Source: Burkholderiaceae bacterium
GTDB lineage: Bacteria > Pseudomonadota > Gammaproteobacteria > Burkholderiales > Burkholderiaceae_E
DNA length: 33,301 nucleotides
Assembly: GCA_900299025.1 (NCBI GenBank)
Contig: OMIE01000144.1
Span: forward strand, 1-33,301
Direction of reading: 5' to 3'
Shown here: piece after piece, positions 22,974 to 31,601 of the stretch
Layout of the letters: each line of letters starts with the position of its first letter
Position numbering within the stretch: the stretch's first letter is position 1
Made by a program: the position numbers and the translations under genes
Notes under the pieces: model-generated
Seen by the model: only the letters and a program-made list of their open reading frames with translations
Told to the model about the DNA's origin: nothing
The model's database searches: none

Positions 22974-23653
22974 AGCAAATGGAGTTGTCGATCAGCAATC
23001 GCATCACAAAAATAGCGATTCTGTTCGGAAATAAGTATCGACTGACCTGCTTGCTTCATCGCCAATATCGCTTGAGCCATATGTTCAACAACCTTGGGGG
23101 CAACACCTTCTGAAGGTTCATCAAGCAGTAAAAGCAAAGGTTGTCCCATCAGCGCTCTGGCAATGGTGAGCATTTGCTGTTCACCACCAGACATTTGCCC
23201 TGCAGGTCGCTTGAGCATCGATCCAAGCGCCGGAAAAAGCGCAAGGACGGCATCAAGATCCCAGGCCTGCCCGCCTTTATTCGAATGCTCACGCTCGACC
23301 ACGAGTCCCCGATCCCGCCTTTGCCTTAAGACCTGTTTGCCAATGTCCAGATTTTCCTCAACGCTAAGGCTCGTGAAAATCCTGCGATCTTCAGGAACAA
23401 GCGCAATGCCTCGGGCTGCAATTTGATGGCTTTCTAAAGACTTTAAGGGTTGTCCCTGAAAAAAAATTTCACCCTCCCAGCGATCGACCCAGGATACGAT
23501 CGATTTGAGTGTGGTTGACTTACCCGCCCCGTTCGGTCCAACAAGCGCCAGTACCTCGCCTTGGTCAAGAGAAAAACTCAACTCAAAAAGTGCTTGAGCC
23601 GATCCATAAAAGGCCGAGACCTTCTTTAACTCAAGCAAGGGTATAGCTTTCAT
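22955..23653 (-). CDS. livF: branched-chain-amino-acid-type ABC transporter ATPase (LivF-like)
   Basis: A 232-residue ABC ATPase of the LivF group. Walker A is GPNGAGKST, the Q-loop region reads RGIALVPEDRRIFTSLSVEENL, the signature is MSGGEQQM, Walker B is LLLLLDEPSEGVAP, and the switch His is replaced (ISEQN), as is usual in LivF. An insert of about 15 residues (after RQRRDRGL, with SNKGGQAW) is atypical. I place the start at ATG 23653 because KAIPLLELKKVSAFYG fits the LivF N-terminus; in-frame ATG 23695 and TTG 23722 are possible and none has a strong Shine-Dalgarno. It is the last gene of the Liv operon and works with the LivG-like ATPase at the inner membrane. Confidence 0.88.
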   Translation of the reverse strand: MKAIPLLELKKVSAFYGSAQALFELSFSLDQGEVLALVGPNGAGKSTTLKSIVSWVDRWEGEIFFQGQPLKSLESHQIAARGIALVPEDRRIFTSLSVEENLDIGKQVLRQRRDRGLVVEREHSNKGGQAWDLDAVLALFPALGSMLKRPAGQMSGGEQQMLTIARALMGQPLLLLLDEPSEGVAPKVVEHMAQAILAMKQAGQSILISEQNRYFCDAIADRQLHLLQGCLV

Positions 23654-23758
23654 AACAGATGGCTCGGCAATCGACGGCGATGTGAAGTGGTTCATCGATC
23701 TCGGCTCATCGACTTGGCGCAAACAAATTCGCTTTCATGGCTTACAAGGAAAATAGGA

Positions 23759-24580
23759 TCAAGGTCGTGCAATTAAAACTGCTTCAAGATTGAGGCTTCC
23801 CAAATAAGCTTCTCTGACCTCGGCGTTGTTTGCGATCGCTTCAGCACTGCCTTGGGCGATAAGGCGTCCTCGGTGCATCACCATCAAGCGATCTGCAAAG
23901 CCAAAGACAACGTCCATCGCATGCTCGGTCAAGAGCACGGCGAGTTGCTCTTCAATGGCTAGTTTCTGTACCAATCTCATCAAGTCCTGCCGCTCGTCAG
24001 GCGGCAAACCAGCGGTTGGTTCGTCCATCAGAAGCACCGACGGCTTTTGGGCAAGCACCATGGCAAGTTCAAGCCTTTTCAAATCACCGTAGGACAGCTC
24101 ATGAGCAAAACGATCAGCGAGCGACTCAAGTTGCAAGCGTCTGAGCCAATCCAAGGCAGGCCCACTTGGTGTGCTTGGGACCGACCCAAGCCAAGCGAGT
24201 CTGCGAAGCGTCAGGCTCTGCGTGGCGAAAAGCATATGGTCGGCCACACGCAAAGCGGGATAAATCGCAGCAACCTGAAAGGTTCTCGACAGCCCCATCC
24301 GGGCTCGGTGAATCGAGCTCGTACTTGTAATATCCTGATCGTTGAGCCAAATGCTGCCCTGATCGGGCTTTAAGTGTCCATGCAATAAGTGAAAGCAGGT
24401 CGTCTTGCCTGCGCCATTTGGGCCGATGAGAGCAAGTAACTCGCCCTTGGCCATGTCGAAACTAAGCTCGTCAACCGCTCTAAGGCCGCCGAAAGCTTTC
24501 GATAGCCCGTTTGCTTTCAAGATCGGTGTTCGGGAGAAATCCTGTACCGACGCGCCGGCTCGCACATGCTCTGTCATCAT
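23759..24580 (-). CDS. livG: branched-chain-amino-acid-type ABC transporter ATPase (LivG-like)
   Basis: A 273-residue LivG-type ATPase: NGLSKAFGGLRAVDELSFD, Walker A GPNGAGKTT, RARMGLSRTFQVAAIYPALRV, a signature degenerated to LSYGDLKRLELAMVLA (as in LivG), Walker B VLLMDEPTAGL, and the switch His in LTEHAMDVVF. The frame continues upstream to 24973 inside the permease gene, but the real start is the ATG pair at 24580/24577: ATG 24580 overlaps the permease TGA (TGATG), and the family N-terminus follows about 18 residues later. It is the third gene of the operon. Confidence 0.9.
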   Translation of the reverse strand: MMTEHVRAGASVQDFSRTPILKANGLSKAFGGLRAVDELSFDMAKGELLALIGPNGAGKTTCFHLLHGHLKPDQGSIWLNDQDITSTSSIHRARMGLSRTFQVAAIYPALRVADHMLFATQSLTLRRLAWLGSVPSTPSGPALDWLRRLQLESLADRFAHELSYGDLKRLELAMVLAQKPSVLLMDEPTAGLPPDERQDLMRLVQKLAIEEQLAVLLTEHAMDVVFGFADRLMVMHRGRLIAQGSAEAIANNAEVREAYLGSLNLEAVLIARP

Positions 24581-26466
24581 CAAACTTGGCGCCTGCTGAA
24601 AAGCTTCAGGGCGCTCAAGCCTCCCGGCCACAATAAGACAAGACCCAAGAGCATGACCCCAAGCATGCCGCGCCAATAGTCCCAGTCTCGGGCAAGCCAG
24701 TCTTGCAAGAGGGTCAGACTCAAGCCCCCCCAAAGCGGCCCCCAAACACTTTGCAGTCCTCCAAGCAACACCATGACAAGTATATCGACCGAACGGCTGA
24801 TCGATAAAAGGTCGGGGGCGATACTTCCCTTCGAAAAGGCAAACAAGGCTCCAGCAAGACCCGCCAGCCAGGCTGCGCTTACAAAGGCGAACCACTGCAA
24901 TGGCTCTCTGGCTACGCCTTGTGCCTGCAATCTGAGCGGTGCATCCCGTGCGGCGCGCAAAGCCAGCGCCCAATAGCTTTGATGCATACGACGTATGACA
25001 TAGATCGTTATGATAAGTATGGCAAAAACCACCAAGGCAAAAACCCGGCGATCTGCGAAAACGCCTTCAGGCCAGACACCAACAAGACCATTGCTCCCGC
25101 CCGCAACATCATCCCATTGATAAATCACCGACCACACGATTTGCGCAAAGGCCAGCGTAAGCATGGCAAGGTAAACACCGCTCAGCCTGATGCACGCACT
25201 TGCAAAAATCATCGCCAACATGGCTGCAATCCATGGTGCAAGCAGCACACTTGCCAAAAAGCCCCACTTCAACTTCAAACTGATCAACGCGGCCGCATAG
25301 GCACCGGCTCCAAAATAAGCAGCGTGGCCGAAGGAGTGCAAACCTGCCGCCGACATCATCCAGTGTAATGAGGTCGCGAGCATGACCATCAGCATGATGT
25401 CAATGCCAAGCACCAGGCCATAGTCATTAGGACCCGCTAAGCCAATAACCATGGATGCCACCACGATAGCGATCACAATCAGCATACCTTGCGATCGCTG
25501 CAGTGGAGCGGGTGCTGTTTCGGGTCGATGGAGCAAACGCGGGCTCGTCAGTGCTTTGCCCATTAATCCCCAGGGGCGAATCATGAGCACAAGCGCCATG
25601 ATGATGAATTCGACCACGAGCGTCAGTTTTGACATGGCCAGCTCGATGCCAAAAACATGGAGCGTTCCGGCCCAAGCGCAAAGCGCTTTGGTTACACCGA
25701 TAAAAAGCGAGGCCAAAAAAGCCCCCGGTATCGAGCCCAATCCACCGACCACGACCACCACAAATGCATCGCCAACAACCTGCAAATCCAAGGCCAAATG
25801 AGCAGGTTCGCGTGGCATCTGCAGGGCGCCGGCAAGTGCTGCCAGCGCCGAACCCAGGGCAAACACCGAGGCCATCAGACGTGGCTGATTCACACCAAGA
25901 AGCGCGCACATATCGCGGTCTTCACTCGCGGCCCGAACACAAAGCCCCCATGCACTGCGCTTTAGTAAGAGCCATAACGAAGCCAAAACCACTGGCCCAA
26001 CCGCAATCAAAAATAAGTCGTATACCGGGAATCGCCGATCAAACAAGTTTACGTAGCCTGCAAGCCCAGGTGCTCTTGGCCCGAGCAGGTCTTCGGCCCC
26101 AAAGATCGCTAAGGCAGCATCGCGAATGATCAATACCAGCGCAAAACTTGACAGCAATTGCATCAACTCAGGCTGAGCATAAAGTCGGCGTAAAACCCCA
26201 CGTTCGATCGCATAACCAAGCACGGCCACAAGCATGCCGCTTAAGCAGACGGCACCCCAATAGGCAAGAACATCGTATTGGGGAACAATAGTCTGGAGCC
26301 AACCAGCTGCCGTACATGCCACATAAAGGCCCAGCATATAGAACGATCCGTGGGCAAAATTGACAATCCGACTCACACCGAAAATCAGTGATAAGCCTGA
26401 GGCCATCAGAAAAAGCGTTGATGCGCTCGCAAGTCCATTAAGGAGCTGAATCAGTAAACTTTCCAT
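24580..26466 (-). CDS. fused LivH-LivM ABC permease
   Basis: A 628-residue membrane protein joining both permeases of a Liv-type importer. The first part (about 1-295) is LivH-like: QLLNGLASASTLFLMASGLSLIFG, VNFAHGSFYMLG and VVVVGGLGSIPGAFLASLFIG. After a hydrophilic linker (about 300-320, with RPETAPAPLQRSQ), the second part is LivM-like: YGLVLGIDIMLMVMLATSLHWMMSAAGLHSFGHAAYFGAGAYAAA and VLLGGLQSVWGPLWGG. The classical system has two genes; the fusion gives one chain and no separate livM is present. The start ATG 26466 lacks a clear Shine-Dalgarno. It lies 89 bp after the binding-protein gene. Confidence 0.9.
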   Translation of the reverse strand: MESLLIQLLNGLASASTLFLMASGLSLIFGVSRIVNFAHGSFYMLGLYVACTAAGWLQTIVPQYDVLAYWGAVCLSGMLVAVLGYAIERGVLRRLYAQPELMQLLSSFALVLIIRDAALAIFGAEDLLGPRAPGLAGYVNLFDRRFPVYDLFLIAVGPVVLASLWLLLKRSAWGLCVRAASEDRDMCALLGVNQPRLMASVFALGSALAALAGALQMPREPAHLALDLQVVGDAFVVVVVGGLGSIPGAFLASLFIGVTKALCAWAGTLHVFGIELAMSKLTLVVEFIIMALVLMIRPWGLMGKALTSPRLLHRPETAPAPLQRSQGMLIVIAIVVASMVIGLAGPNDYGLVLGIDIMLMVMLATSLHWMMSAAGLHSFGHAAYFGAGAYAAALISLKLKWGFLASVLLAPWIAAMLAMIFASACIRLSGVYLAMLTLAFAQIVWSVIYQWDDVAGGSNGLVGVWPEGVFADRRVFALVVFAILIITIYVIRRMHQSYWALALRAARDAPLRLQAQGVAREPLQWFAFVSAAWLAGLAGALFAFSKGSIAPDLLSISRSVDILVMVLLGGLQSVWGPLWGGLSLTLLQDWLARDWDYWRGMLGVMLLGLVLLWPGGLSALKLFSRRQV

Positions 26467-26476
26467 GTATTGGAAC

Positions 26477-26529
26477 GATCGAGCGAGCTAAAACCGCAGC
26501 CTCGAGCGCGTCGATGATCGTGCTCGATC
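26477..26529 (-). promoter_or_regulatory. possible intercistronic stem between the binding-protein and permease genes
   Basis: In the 89-bp gap of the Liv operon an 8-bp inverted repeat, gatcgagc (26477-26484) and gctcgatc (26522-26529), is separated by 37 nt, with further internal CGAGC/GCTCG pairing. Stems after a binding-protein gene often protect its message and lower downstream expression. There is no T-run. This is a weak call. Confidence 0.3.
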
Positions 26530-26555
26530 CAGCATTTGGTCAGAAGTTAAGCCTG

Positions 26556-27761
26556 CTAGGGCTTGGGGCGTAGTTGGCGAACTTGATCGTCGCTTGGTAG
26601 GTGTTTGGCACCGTCCGCGTAGCGGAATTGCTGCATCACACCCTTGCCAGCCTGTAAGCCGATTCGGCCAACATAGGCACCCATGGTACTTTGGTGATCA
26701 ATCGCACGAAATTTCGCAGCGCCAAAGGGCGTCTCAAACTCCAAACCCTGAAAGGCAGCGACTAATTTCTCAGTGTCAACGCTTCCCGCGGCCTTGAAGC
26801 CCGCTGCAAGGGCTTTGATGGTGCTGTAGCCTACGACCGAGCCTAGTCGTGGGTAATCTTTATAACGCCTTTGATAGGCCTCGGCAAATTGCTTATGGGC
26901 GGCCGACTCAATCGCATACCAGGGATAGCCAGTGACAATCCAGCCTTGAGGCGCTTCGGCCTTCAGAGGATCAAGGTACTCAGGCTCACCGGTCAATAAG
27001 CTGACGACAGCTGTCTTTTCAAAAAGGCCGCGGTTATTGCCCTCACGAACAAACTTTGCTAGATCAGCACCGAAAAGCACATTGAGTATCGCATCAGGCT
27101 TTGCTTCGGCCAGGGCTTGCACCACCGGTCCGGCATCCAATTTGCCAAGTGGGCTTGCCTGCTCGGCCACAAACTCAACGTCGGCTTGCAAGGCCTTGAG
27201 CCTTGCCTTAAAACTCGCCACAGCCGATTGCCCATACTCGTAGTTGGGGTAGACCAAAGCCCAACGACGGCGCTTAAGCGCAACCGCCTCGGCGATCAAC
27301 ATATCCACTTGCATATAAGTTGATGGACGTAGTCGAAATGTATAGCGATGGCCTTGTTGCCAAACAATTTTGTCAGTCAGGGGCTCAGATGCTAGAAAAA
27401 AGACTTTGCGCTGGCGAGCCAAGTCCGACACAGCCAAACCGACGTGAGACAAAAAGGTACCCGCTAGCACGTCCACCTTCTCGGCACTAAGCAACTCCTC
27501 GGCTGCACGAACCGCATCGCCCGGCGATGCATTGTCATCGCGATAAATCACTTGAAGCTTGCGCCCCAATACCCCACCCGAGGCGTTGACCTCTTCAAGC
27601 GCCAACTCGATACCTTTTCGGTAGGGTTCAAGAAAGGCCGCCTGGGCCTTATAGCTATTGATCTCGCCAATACGAATTGGCCCACTAGGGGATTGGGCAT
27701 GGGCCATACATGCGAAAACACTAATGCTTACGATCGACAGGATTGACGCAATGATATTCAC
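26556..27761 (-). CDS. LivK-type periplasmic substrate-binding protein
   Basis: A type I periplasmic binding protein of about 400 residues, first gene of the Liv operon. The signal peptide is NIIASILSIVSISVFACMAHA. The mature part starts PIRIGEINSYKAQAAFLEPYRKG, has ELALEEVNASGGVLGRKLQVIYRDD and DVLAGTFLSHVGLAVSDLA, and ends with a family-typical KFRAIDHQSTMGAYVGRI. The canonical leucine-site residues are not conserved, so the ligand could be an amino acid, amide or aromatic acid. I favour GTG 27761 as start, with GAGAG 7 nt upstream; the frame extends to TTG 27785. It diverges from dinB. Confidence 0.87.
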   Translation of the reverse strand: MNIIASILSIVSISVFACMAHAQSPSGPIRIGEINSYKAQAAFLEPYRKGIELALEEVNASGGVLGRKLQVIYRDDNASPGDAVRAAEELLSAEKVDVLAGTFLSHVGLAVSDLARQRKVFFLASEPLTDKIVWQQGHRYTFRLRPSTYMQVDMLIAEAVALKRRRWALVYPNYEYGQSAVASFKARLKALQADVEFVAEQASPLGKLDAGPVVQALAEAKPDAILNVLFGADLAKFVREGNNRGLFEKTAVVSLLTGEPEYLDPLKAEAPQGWIVTGYPWYAIESAAHKQFAEAYQRRYKDYPRLGSVVGYSTIKALAAGFKAAGSVDTEKLVAAFQGLEFETPFGAAKFRAIDHQSTMGAYVGRIGLQAGKGVMQQFRYADGAKHLPSDDQVRQLRPKP

Positions 27762-27871
27762 GGTCTTGCTCTCAAAAAGATGCAAAAATCAGGGTGATTA
27801 TCGCCGCAGAATCGACCTTTGCGAGAAATAGGCTTAATGAACGCTCGAGATGCGGCGCAGCGAAGATAAAA

Positions 27872-29185
27872 GTGGCTCATAAGCAATTAACAAGGCTCAT
27901 CGCCCATCTCGACATGGATGCTTTTTTTGCATCGGTTGAACTACTTCGCTTTCCTCAATTACAGGGACTGGCGCTTGTCGTCGGCGGTCGTTCTAAAAGC
28001 ATCATGCAGCACATGCAAAGCCTGCTTGCTCAATGTGGCTCGTACGACAAGATAGCCGCTGAGGATATGCCACGACTTCGACAGTACCAGGGCCGCGGCG
28101 TGATCACCACGGCAAGTTATGCTGCAAGAGCTTTTGGCATTGGCTCGGGCATGGGTCTGATGAAGGCGGCCGCTCGGTGCCCGGAAGCAATCCTGCTTGC
28201 CGCAGACTTTGAACGTTATAGAGACTACTCAAGGCGCTTCAAAGCGCTTATTCTCGCGCAAGGTTTACAGATCGAAGATCGTGGTATCGATGAGATTTAT
28301 ATCGATCTAAGTCATTGTAAAGATATCGAAGAGGCAGCATGGCTGTCGCGTGAACTGCAGACAAAGATTTTTCAGACGACCGGTTTAAGCTGTTCGATAG
28401 GCCTGGCACCCAATAAGCTTCTTGCAAAAATCGCGAGTGATTTGCAAAAGCCAAGTGGGCTAAGCATCCTCACGCATGCACTGATCGAGGAAAAACTTTG
28501 GCCACTTCCAGTCTCACGCCTACACGGCGTGGGCCCGCGAACAGCAGCCAAACTTCATGCACTTGGTCTTCATACGATCGCCCAACTCGCCCAAAGCAAG
28601 CCCATAGCCTTGCAATCGCATCTAGGCGCAGCGCATAGCCGCTGGCTTGTCGATGCAAGTTGGGGTATTGATGAAAGACCTTTAGTGCTCTCAAGCGAAC
28701 CCCTATCGATGAGCAGGGAAACGACGCTCGAACGCGACATGCACCCCAAATGGGATCGCAAGGAGCTTGGCGCAGTGTTTACCAGGCTCTGCCAGCAGCT
28801 TGCGGATGACTTACAACAAAAAGAACGGTTATGCCGCGGCGTCAGCGTAAAAATCCGTAACGATCAATTCAAAACGAGCACCCGCGATGTGAGCTTTGAG
28901 CTGGCCATCAACCATGTCTCCGATTTACGCCACTGGGCGAGTCAATGTCTCAAACGCTTTTCATTCGATCGCCGGATACGATTACTGGGCGTTAAGGCGT
29001 TACGTCTCACTTCGCAGCAAGCAGCGACTGCCAGTCCTGCTGAGCCGAAATCAGACCTGCACTACGAAGGCAACCATTCAAAAAGTCAGGCAGCAGCTGG
29101 CCTTGAGCAATCTCCGCCATGCGCGCCGACTCAGCATCCACTTTGGCCTGAGCTTGAGCCAATACCGAAGCCACCTGTAATCTAG
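27872..29185 (+). CDS. dinB: DNA polymerase IV (Y-family translesion polymerase)
   Basis: A Y-family polymerase that copies past damaged bases. From GTG 27872: metal Asp14 and steric-gate Phe19 in HLDMDAFFASVE, the second metal pair Asp140-Glu141 in RGIDEIYIDL, SCSIGLAPNKLLAKIASDLQKP, and GVGPRTAAKLHALGL (helix-hairpin-helix). An insert of about 30 residues after VVGGRSKS, and GIDE in place of SIDE, match the form I recall from Burkholderiales. The frame extends up to GTG 27794; I choose 27872 because it gives the standard N-terminus and leaves room for a promoter. The last ~60 residues, after LLGVKALRL, have no family counterpart and are antisense to the next gene. No beta-clamp motif is obvious in the tail. 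Confidence 0.9.
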   Translation: MAHKQLTRLIAHLDMDAFFASVELLRFPQLQGLALVVGGRSKSIMQHMQSLLAQCGSYDKIAAEDMPRLRQYQGRGVITTASYAARAFGIGSGMGLMKAAARCPEAILLAADFERYRDYSRRFKALILAQGLQIEDRGIDEIYIDLSHCKDIEEAAWLSRELQTKIFQTTGLSCSIGLAPNKLLAKIASDLQKPSGLSILTHALIEEKLWPLPVSRLHGVGPRTAAKLHALGLHTIAQLAQSKPIALQSHLGAAHSRWLVDASWGIDERPLVLSSEPLSMSRETTLERDMHPKWDRKELGAVFTRLCQQLADDLQQKERLCRGVSVKIRNDQFKTSTRDVSFELAINHVSDLRHWASQCLKRFSFDRRIRLLGVKALRLTSQQAATASPAEPKSDLHYEGNHSKSQAAAGLEQSPPCAPTQHPLWPELEPIPKPPVI

Positions 29186-29702
29186 GAATTACTGTCACAC
29201 CGTCGGCATCGCCAACCACCAAATCTCCAGGCGCGATCGAGACAGCACCAGCTGAAATCGGGCAGTTGATTCGCCCGGCAACCGCTTTCGTTGGTCCATT
29301 AGGGTTGAAGCCAGCCGCAAAAATCGGGAAGTCAGCCACCGCACACTCAGCAACATCACGGACCGCGCCGTCAATCACGAAGCCGGCAATCCCTGCCGCT
29401 TTAGCGTGAGCAGCCATCAAGCCACCGGTCAAGGCGCAGCTTAAATCGCCCTTGCCATCAACGACAATCACGTCGCCAGGGCGAGCAAGCATCAAGGCAG
29501 CGTGGATCATCAGGTTATCACCAGGCCTCACCTCCACGGTGAAGGCAGGACCTGCCACTTGCATCGAGGGATTTAATGCCTTAATGCGACCCGATAGACC
29601 ACCTCGACGGCCTGCAACATCGGCAAGAATAGCGGCGGGAAACTGGCGCGCCCGCTCAACCCATTCCGGTGCAACCCGCTCGATATCTGTATGAACTGTC
29701 AC
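29007..29702 (-). CDS. RraA-fold protein, likely 4-hydroxy-4-methyl-2-oxoglutarate/CHA-type aldolase
   Basis: A 231-residue member of the RraA/DlpA/HMG-aldolase family. It has ADVAGRRGGLSGRIKALNPSM, AFTVEVRPGDNLMIH, VIVVDGKG, the catalytic G-X20-R-D-X2-E block in GGLMAAHAKAAGIAGFVIDG-AVRDVAE, and GDLVVGDADGVTVIP. Aldolase members cleave 4-hydroxy-4-methyl-2-oxoglutarate or 4-carboxy-4-hydroxy-2-oxoadipate with Mg, and also decarboxylate oxaloacetate. Its length (longer than the ~160 of RraA) fits aldolases rather than the RNase E inhibitor. The start is set at GTG 29702: AAGGAG lies 7 nt upstream, whereas ATG 29708 is only 1 nt from it. The last 179 bp overlap dinB on the other strand. Confidence 0.82.
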   Translation of the reverse strand: MTVHTDIERVAPEWVERARQFPAAILADVAGRRGGLSGRIKALNPSMQVAGPAFTVEVRPGDNLMIHAALMLARPGDVIVVDGKGDLSCALTGGLMAAHAKAAGIAGFVIDGAVRDVAECAVADFPIFAAGFNPNGPTKAVAGRINCPISAGAVSIAPGDLVVGDADGVTVIPRLQVASVLAQAQAKVDAESARMAEIAQGQLLPDFLNGCLRSAGLISAQQDWQSLLAAK

Positions 29703-29742
29703 CGTCATGCTCCTTGATTAATAGCTATACCATTTAAACCGA

Positions 29743-30159
29743 TCAATTGCCAAAAACGGATCGATTATTTTTTATGGCAATCGCCTGAAAGTAAGGGCGA
29801 AACTGATCCTCACTGACTGCCATGGCGCCAAGAAGCTGACCAAACATCGCCTGCTCTTGGGGTGCAGCCACACCATCGGCAAGAAGCGAATCGCATGCAT
29901 TGACCAATAAGCAAAGGCGTTGGCTCTCATTCAAGACGCCCGGCGCAGCTTGCAAGAACTGATCAAAGCTAACCGCCCTCCAGTATTTCACTGCGGTTTC
30001 AAGCAAGCTGCGATCCCCGCCAACCACGCTTTGCAACTGCCCTATTTCTTCCTGTTCAATTTGGCCATCCGAGGCCATCATATAAAGCAAGCCCACGGCT
30101 AAAGCCATACGCGGGCTGAGTTTAGGTGGCTCGCTCTTGAACATATCGAACAATCCCAT
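29743..30159 (-). CDS. TerB-like (tellurite-resistance TerB fold) protein
   Basis: A 138-residue all-helical protein with the two acidic TerB motifs: ALAVGLLYMMASDGQIEQEEIGQLQSVV (about 19-46) and LLVNACDSLLADGVAAPQEQAMFGQLLGAM (about 84-113), each an ExxD-like metal-binding turn. TerB proteins are cytoplasmic or membrane-associated and bind divalent metals; the link to tellurite is unproven for stand-alone homologs. AGGAG lies 6 nt before the ATG. It stands alone between rraA-like and DSD1-like genes, with no other ter genes. Confidence 0.75.
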   Translation of the reverse strand: MGLFDMFKSEPPKLSPRMALAVGLLYMMASDGQIEQEEIGQLQSVVGGDRSLLETAVKYWRAVSFDQFLQAAPGVLNESQRLCLLVNACDSLLADGVAAPQEQAMFGQLLGAMAVSEDQFRPYFQAIAIKNNRSVFGN

Positions 30160-30186
30160 TTAATTCTCCTAAAAAATGACTGTCTG

Positions 30187-30226
30187 TTAAAAGCAGGTTT
30201 TTAGACTGGCTTTTAAAAGTAGGTTC
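30187..30226. repeat. near-identical 14-bp direct repeat at a gene end
   Basis: ttaaaagcaggttt (30187-30200) recurs as ttaaaagtaggttc (30213-30226), 12 of 14 bases alike. The second copy covers the stop codon and last codons of the DSD1-like gene. On the minus strand the same stretch can pair AAAAGC with GCTTTT as a weak AT-rich hairpin after that gene. Confidence 0.4.
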
Positions 30227-31592
30227 GTATCGCCGAGCGCACATTGTATTGGTCATCGATGACCCAAAGAAGACGCCATTTATCAAAGGTCGTGCATGGA
30301 TGCGAAATCCCAAATCCAATAAGATCTCCGACTCCTAAATCATCCTCTTCGTTGACCTGCAGGTAGCCATGCTGGTCGTTCATGGCCTTAAGCCTCCAGT
30401 GCGCAGCAGCCTCGCTAAGCCTCCCGCTTCGATAGCTCAACACGGGGCTCGGTAGACCTCCATCAAAGCCAGCATCGCGCCGCCCCATGGTAACGAGCGC
30501 CAATCCAGGTTCAGGCCTTGACTGCACACATGCCCACACTTCCATTGCGGGTATGAGCCCACTTCGTTTGGCTCCCTGAAGCCATCCACGGTGCCAGGGC
30601 GACTCACAGCAAGGCAGCGCCAGGCCCTCTCGAACCGCCTGACTAAGTCCTCGTGACTCCATCGCCTGCTGCAGGCGTCGATAAGTACCATCATCGTGTG
30701 TTATATAACACCCAGATCGTAATACAATTCGAATCGGTCTCGATAGTTTCAAACGCTTACGCGTCTCGGTCAGGGCGCTAGCCACCAGATCAAAGACTGA
30801 CGAGCCTCCAGCTGAGACGATGATTTCATCGGCATCCCAAGCTTGGTGATCGTCGACTCCCCTCACAAGTTCAGCAAGTGACTGCATCCAGGCGTATACC
30901 ATCGCGCGGTCTTGCTCACTGTCACCGCTTGCCGCCAATCCTTCATAGGCTTCAACCCCAAGCAAGCGAAGTTCGGGACGGCGTCTGACTTCAAGCGCTA
31001 AGGCCAAAGCCTCTTCAATGCTTCGGCAGCCAGTTCGCCCACCCGTTTGACCTAACTCCACCAAGACATCAAAGGCTAGCATCTTGGCGCCACGGTCCGA
31101 TGCTTTGGCGCGAACCGCTTCACAAAGCATATCCAACTGAGCCTGTGAGTCGACCAGGCTAAGCATACGCGCACCAGGATAACGATCCATCATCGATAAC
31201 CATCGCTGCGCTTCACCGGCTGAAGCGATTTGATTGGCCATCAATACCCGCTCAACACCCGCATCGAGTGCAATCCAGGCCTGTTGCACCGTGCCAACCG
31301 TAATTCCCCAGGCTCCATCAAGCAATTGCTGCGCAAAAATTTGTGGCGCCATGCTTGTCTTGCCATGTGGTGCAAAATCAATATCCAGTTCCCTGGCAAA
31401 TGCGCCAAACCAGCGGCTGTTATGCAAGAAGGCCGACTCACGCAAAATCGCGCAAGGAAAGGGTAAATCACCTCGCAATAGGTTTAAACCCTGCTCAGCG
31501 GCCTGATCAACGCGAAAAGGCTGGTGCTCCAGCGGAAATCCCTTAAAACTTGCATCGAGTCGTTCCTGCCCGATCGATTGAAGGCTAGGCAT
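30213..31592 (-). CDS. D-amino-acid deaminase/aldolase of the DSD1 (alanine-racemase-fold) family
   Basis: A 459-residue fold-type III PLP enzyme. The N-terminal barrel carries the Schiff-base Lys78 in FAPHGKTSMAP, and the C-terminal domain has His431-x-Cys433 in ISHPCTTFDKWRLL. A His-x-Cys zinc pair is typical of D-serine dehydratase (DSD1), while D-threonine aldolases have His-x-Asp, so a D-serine/D-amino-acid deaminase role is preferred. It starts 9 bp after the beta-lactamase-like gene, with a GAGG that overlaps that gene's stop codon, so translation is probably coupled. Together the pair could release and break down D-amino acids, perhaps from cell-wall peptides (inference). Confidence 0.83.
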   Translation of the reverse strand: MPSLQSIGQERLDASFKGFPLEHQPFRVDQAAEQGLNLLRGDLPFPCAILRESAFLHNSRWFGAFARELDIDFAPHGKTSMAPQIFAQQLLDGAWGITVGTVQQAWIALDAGVERVLMANQIASAGEAQRWLSMMDRYPGARMLSLVDSQAQLDMLCEAVRAKASDRGAKMLAFDVLVELGQTGGRTGCRSIEEALALALEVRRRPELRLLGVEAYEGLAASGDSEQDRAMVYAWMQSLAELVRGVDDHQAWDADEIIVSAGGSSVFDLVASALTETRKRLKLSRPIRIVLRSGCYITHDDGTYRRLQQAMESRGLSQAVREGLALPCCESPWHRGWLQGAKRSGLIPAMEVWACVQSRPEPGLALVTMGRRDAGFDGGLPSPVLSYRSGRLSEAAAHWRLKAMNDQHGYLQVNEEDDLGVGDLIGFGISHPCTTFDKWRLLWVIDDQYNVRSAIRTYF

Positions 31593-31601
31593 CGCAAGGC
31601 C

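Noticed and set aside
24581-24973. N-terminal extension of LivG into the permease gene
   Set aside because: It is an out-of-frame shadow of the LivM domain; the ATG at 24580 overlaps the permease stop in the usual way.
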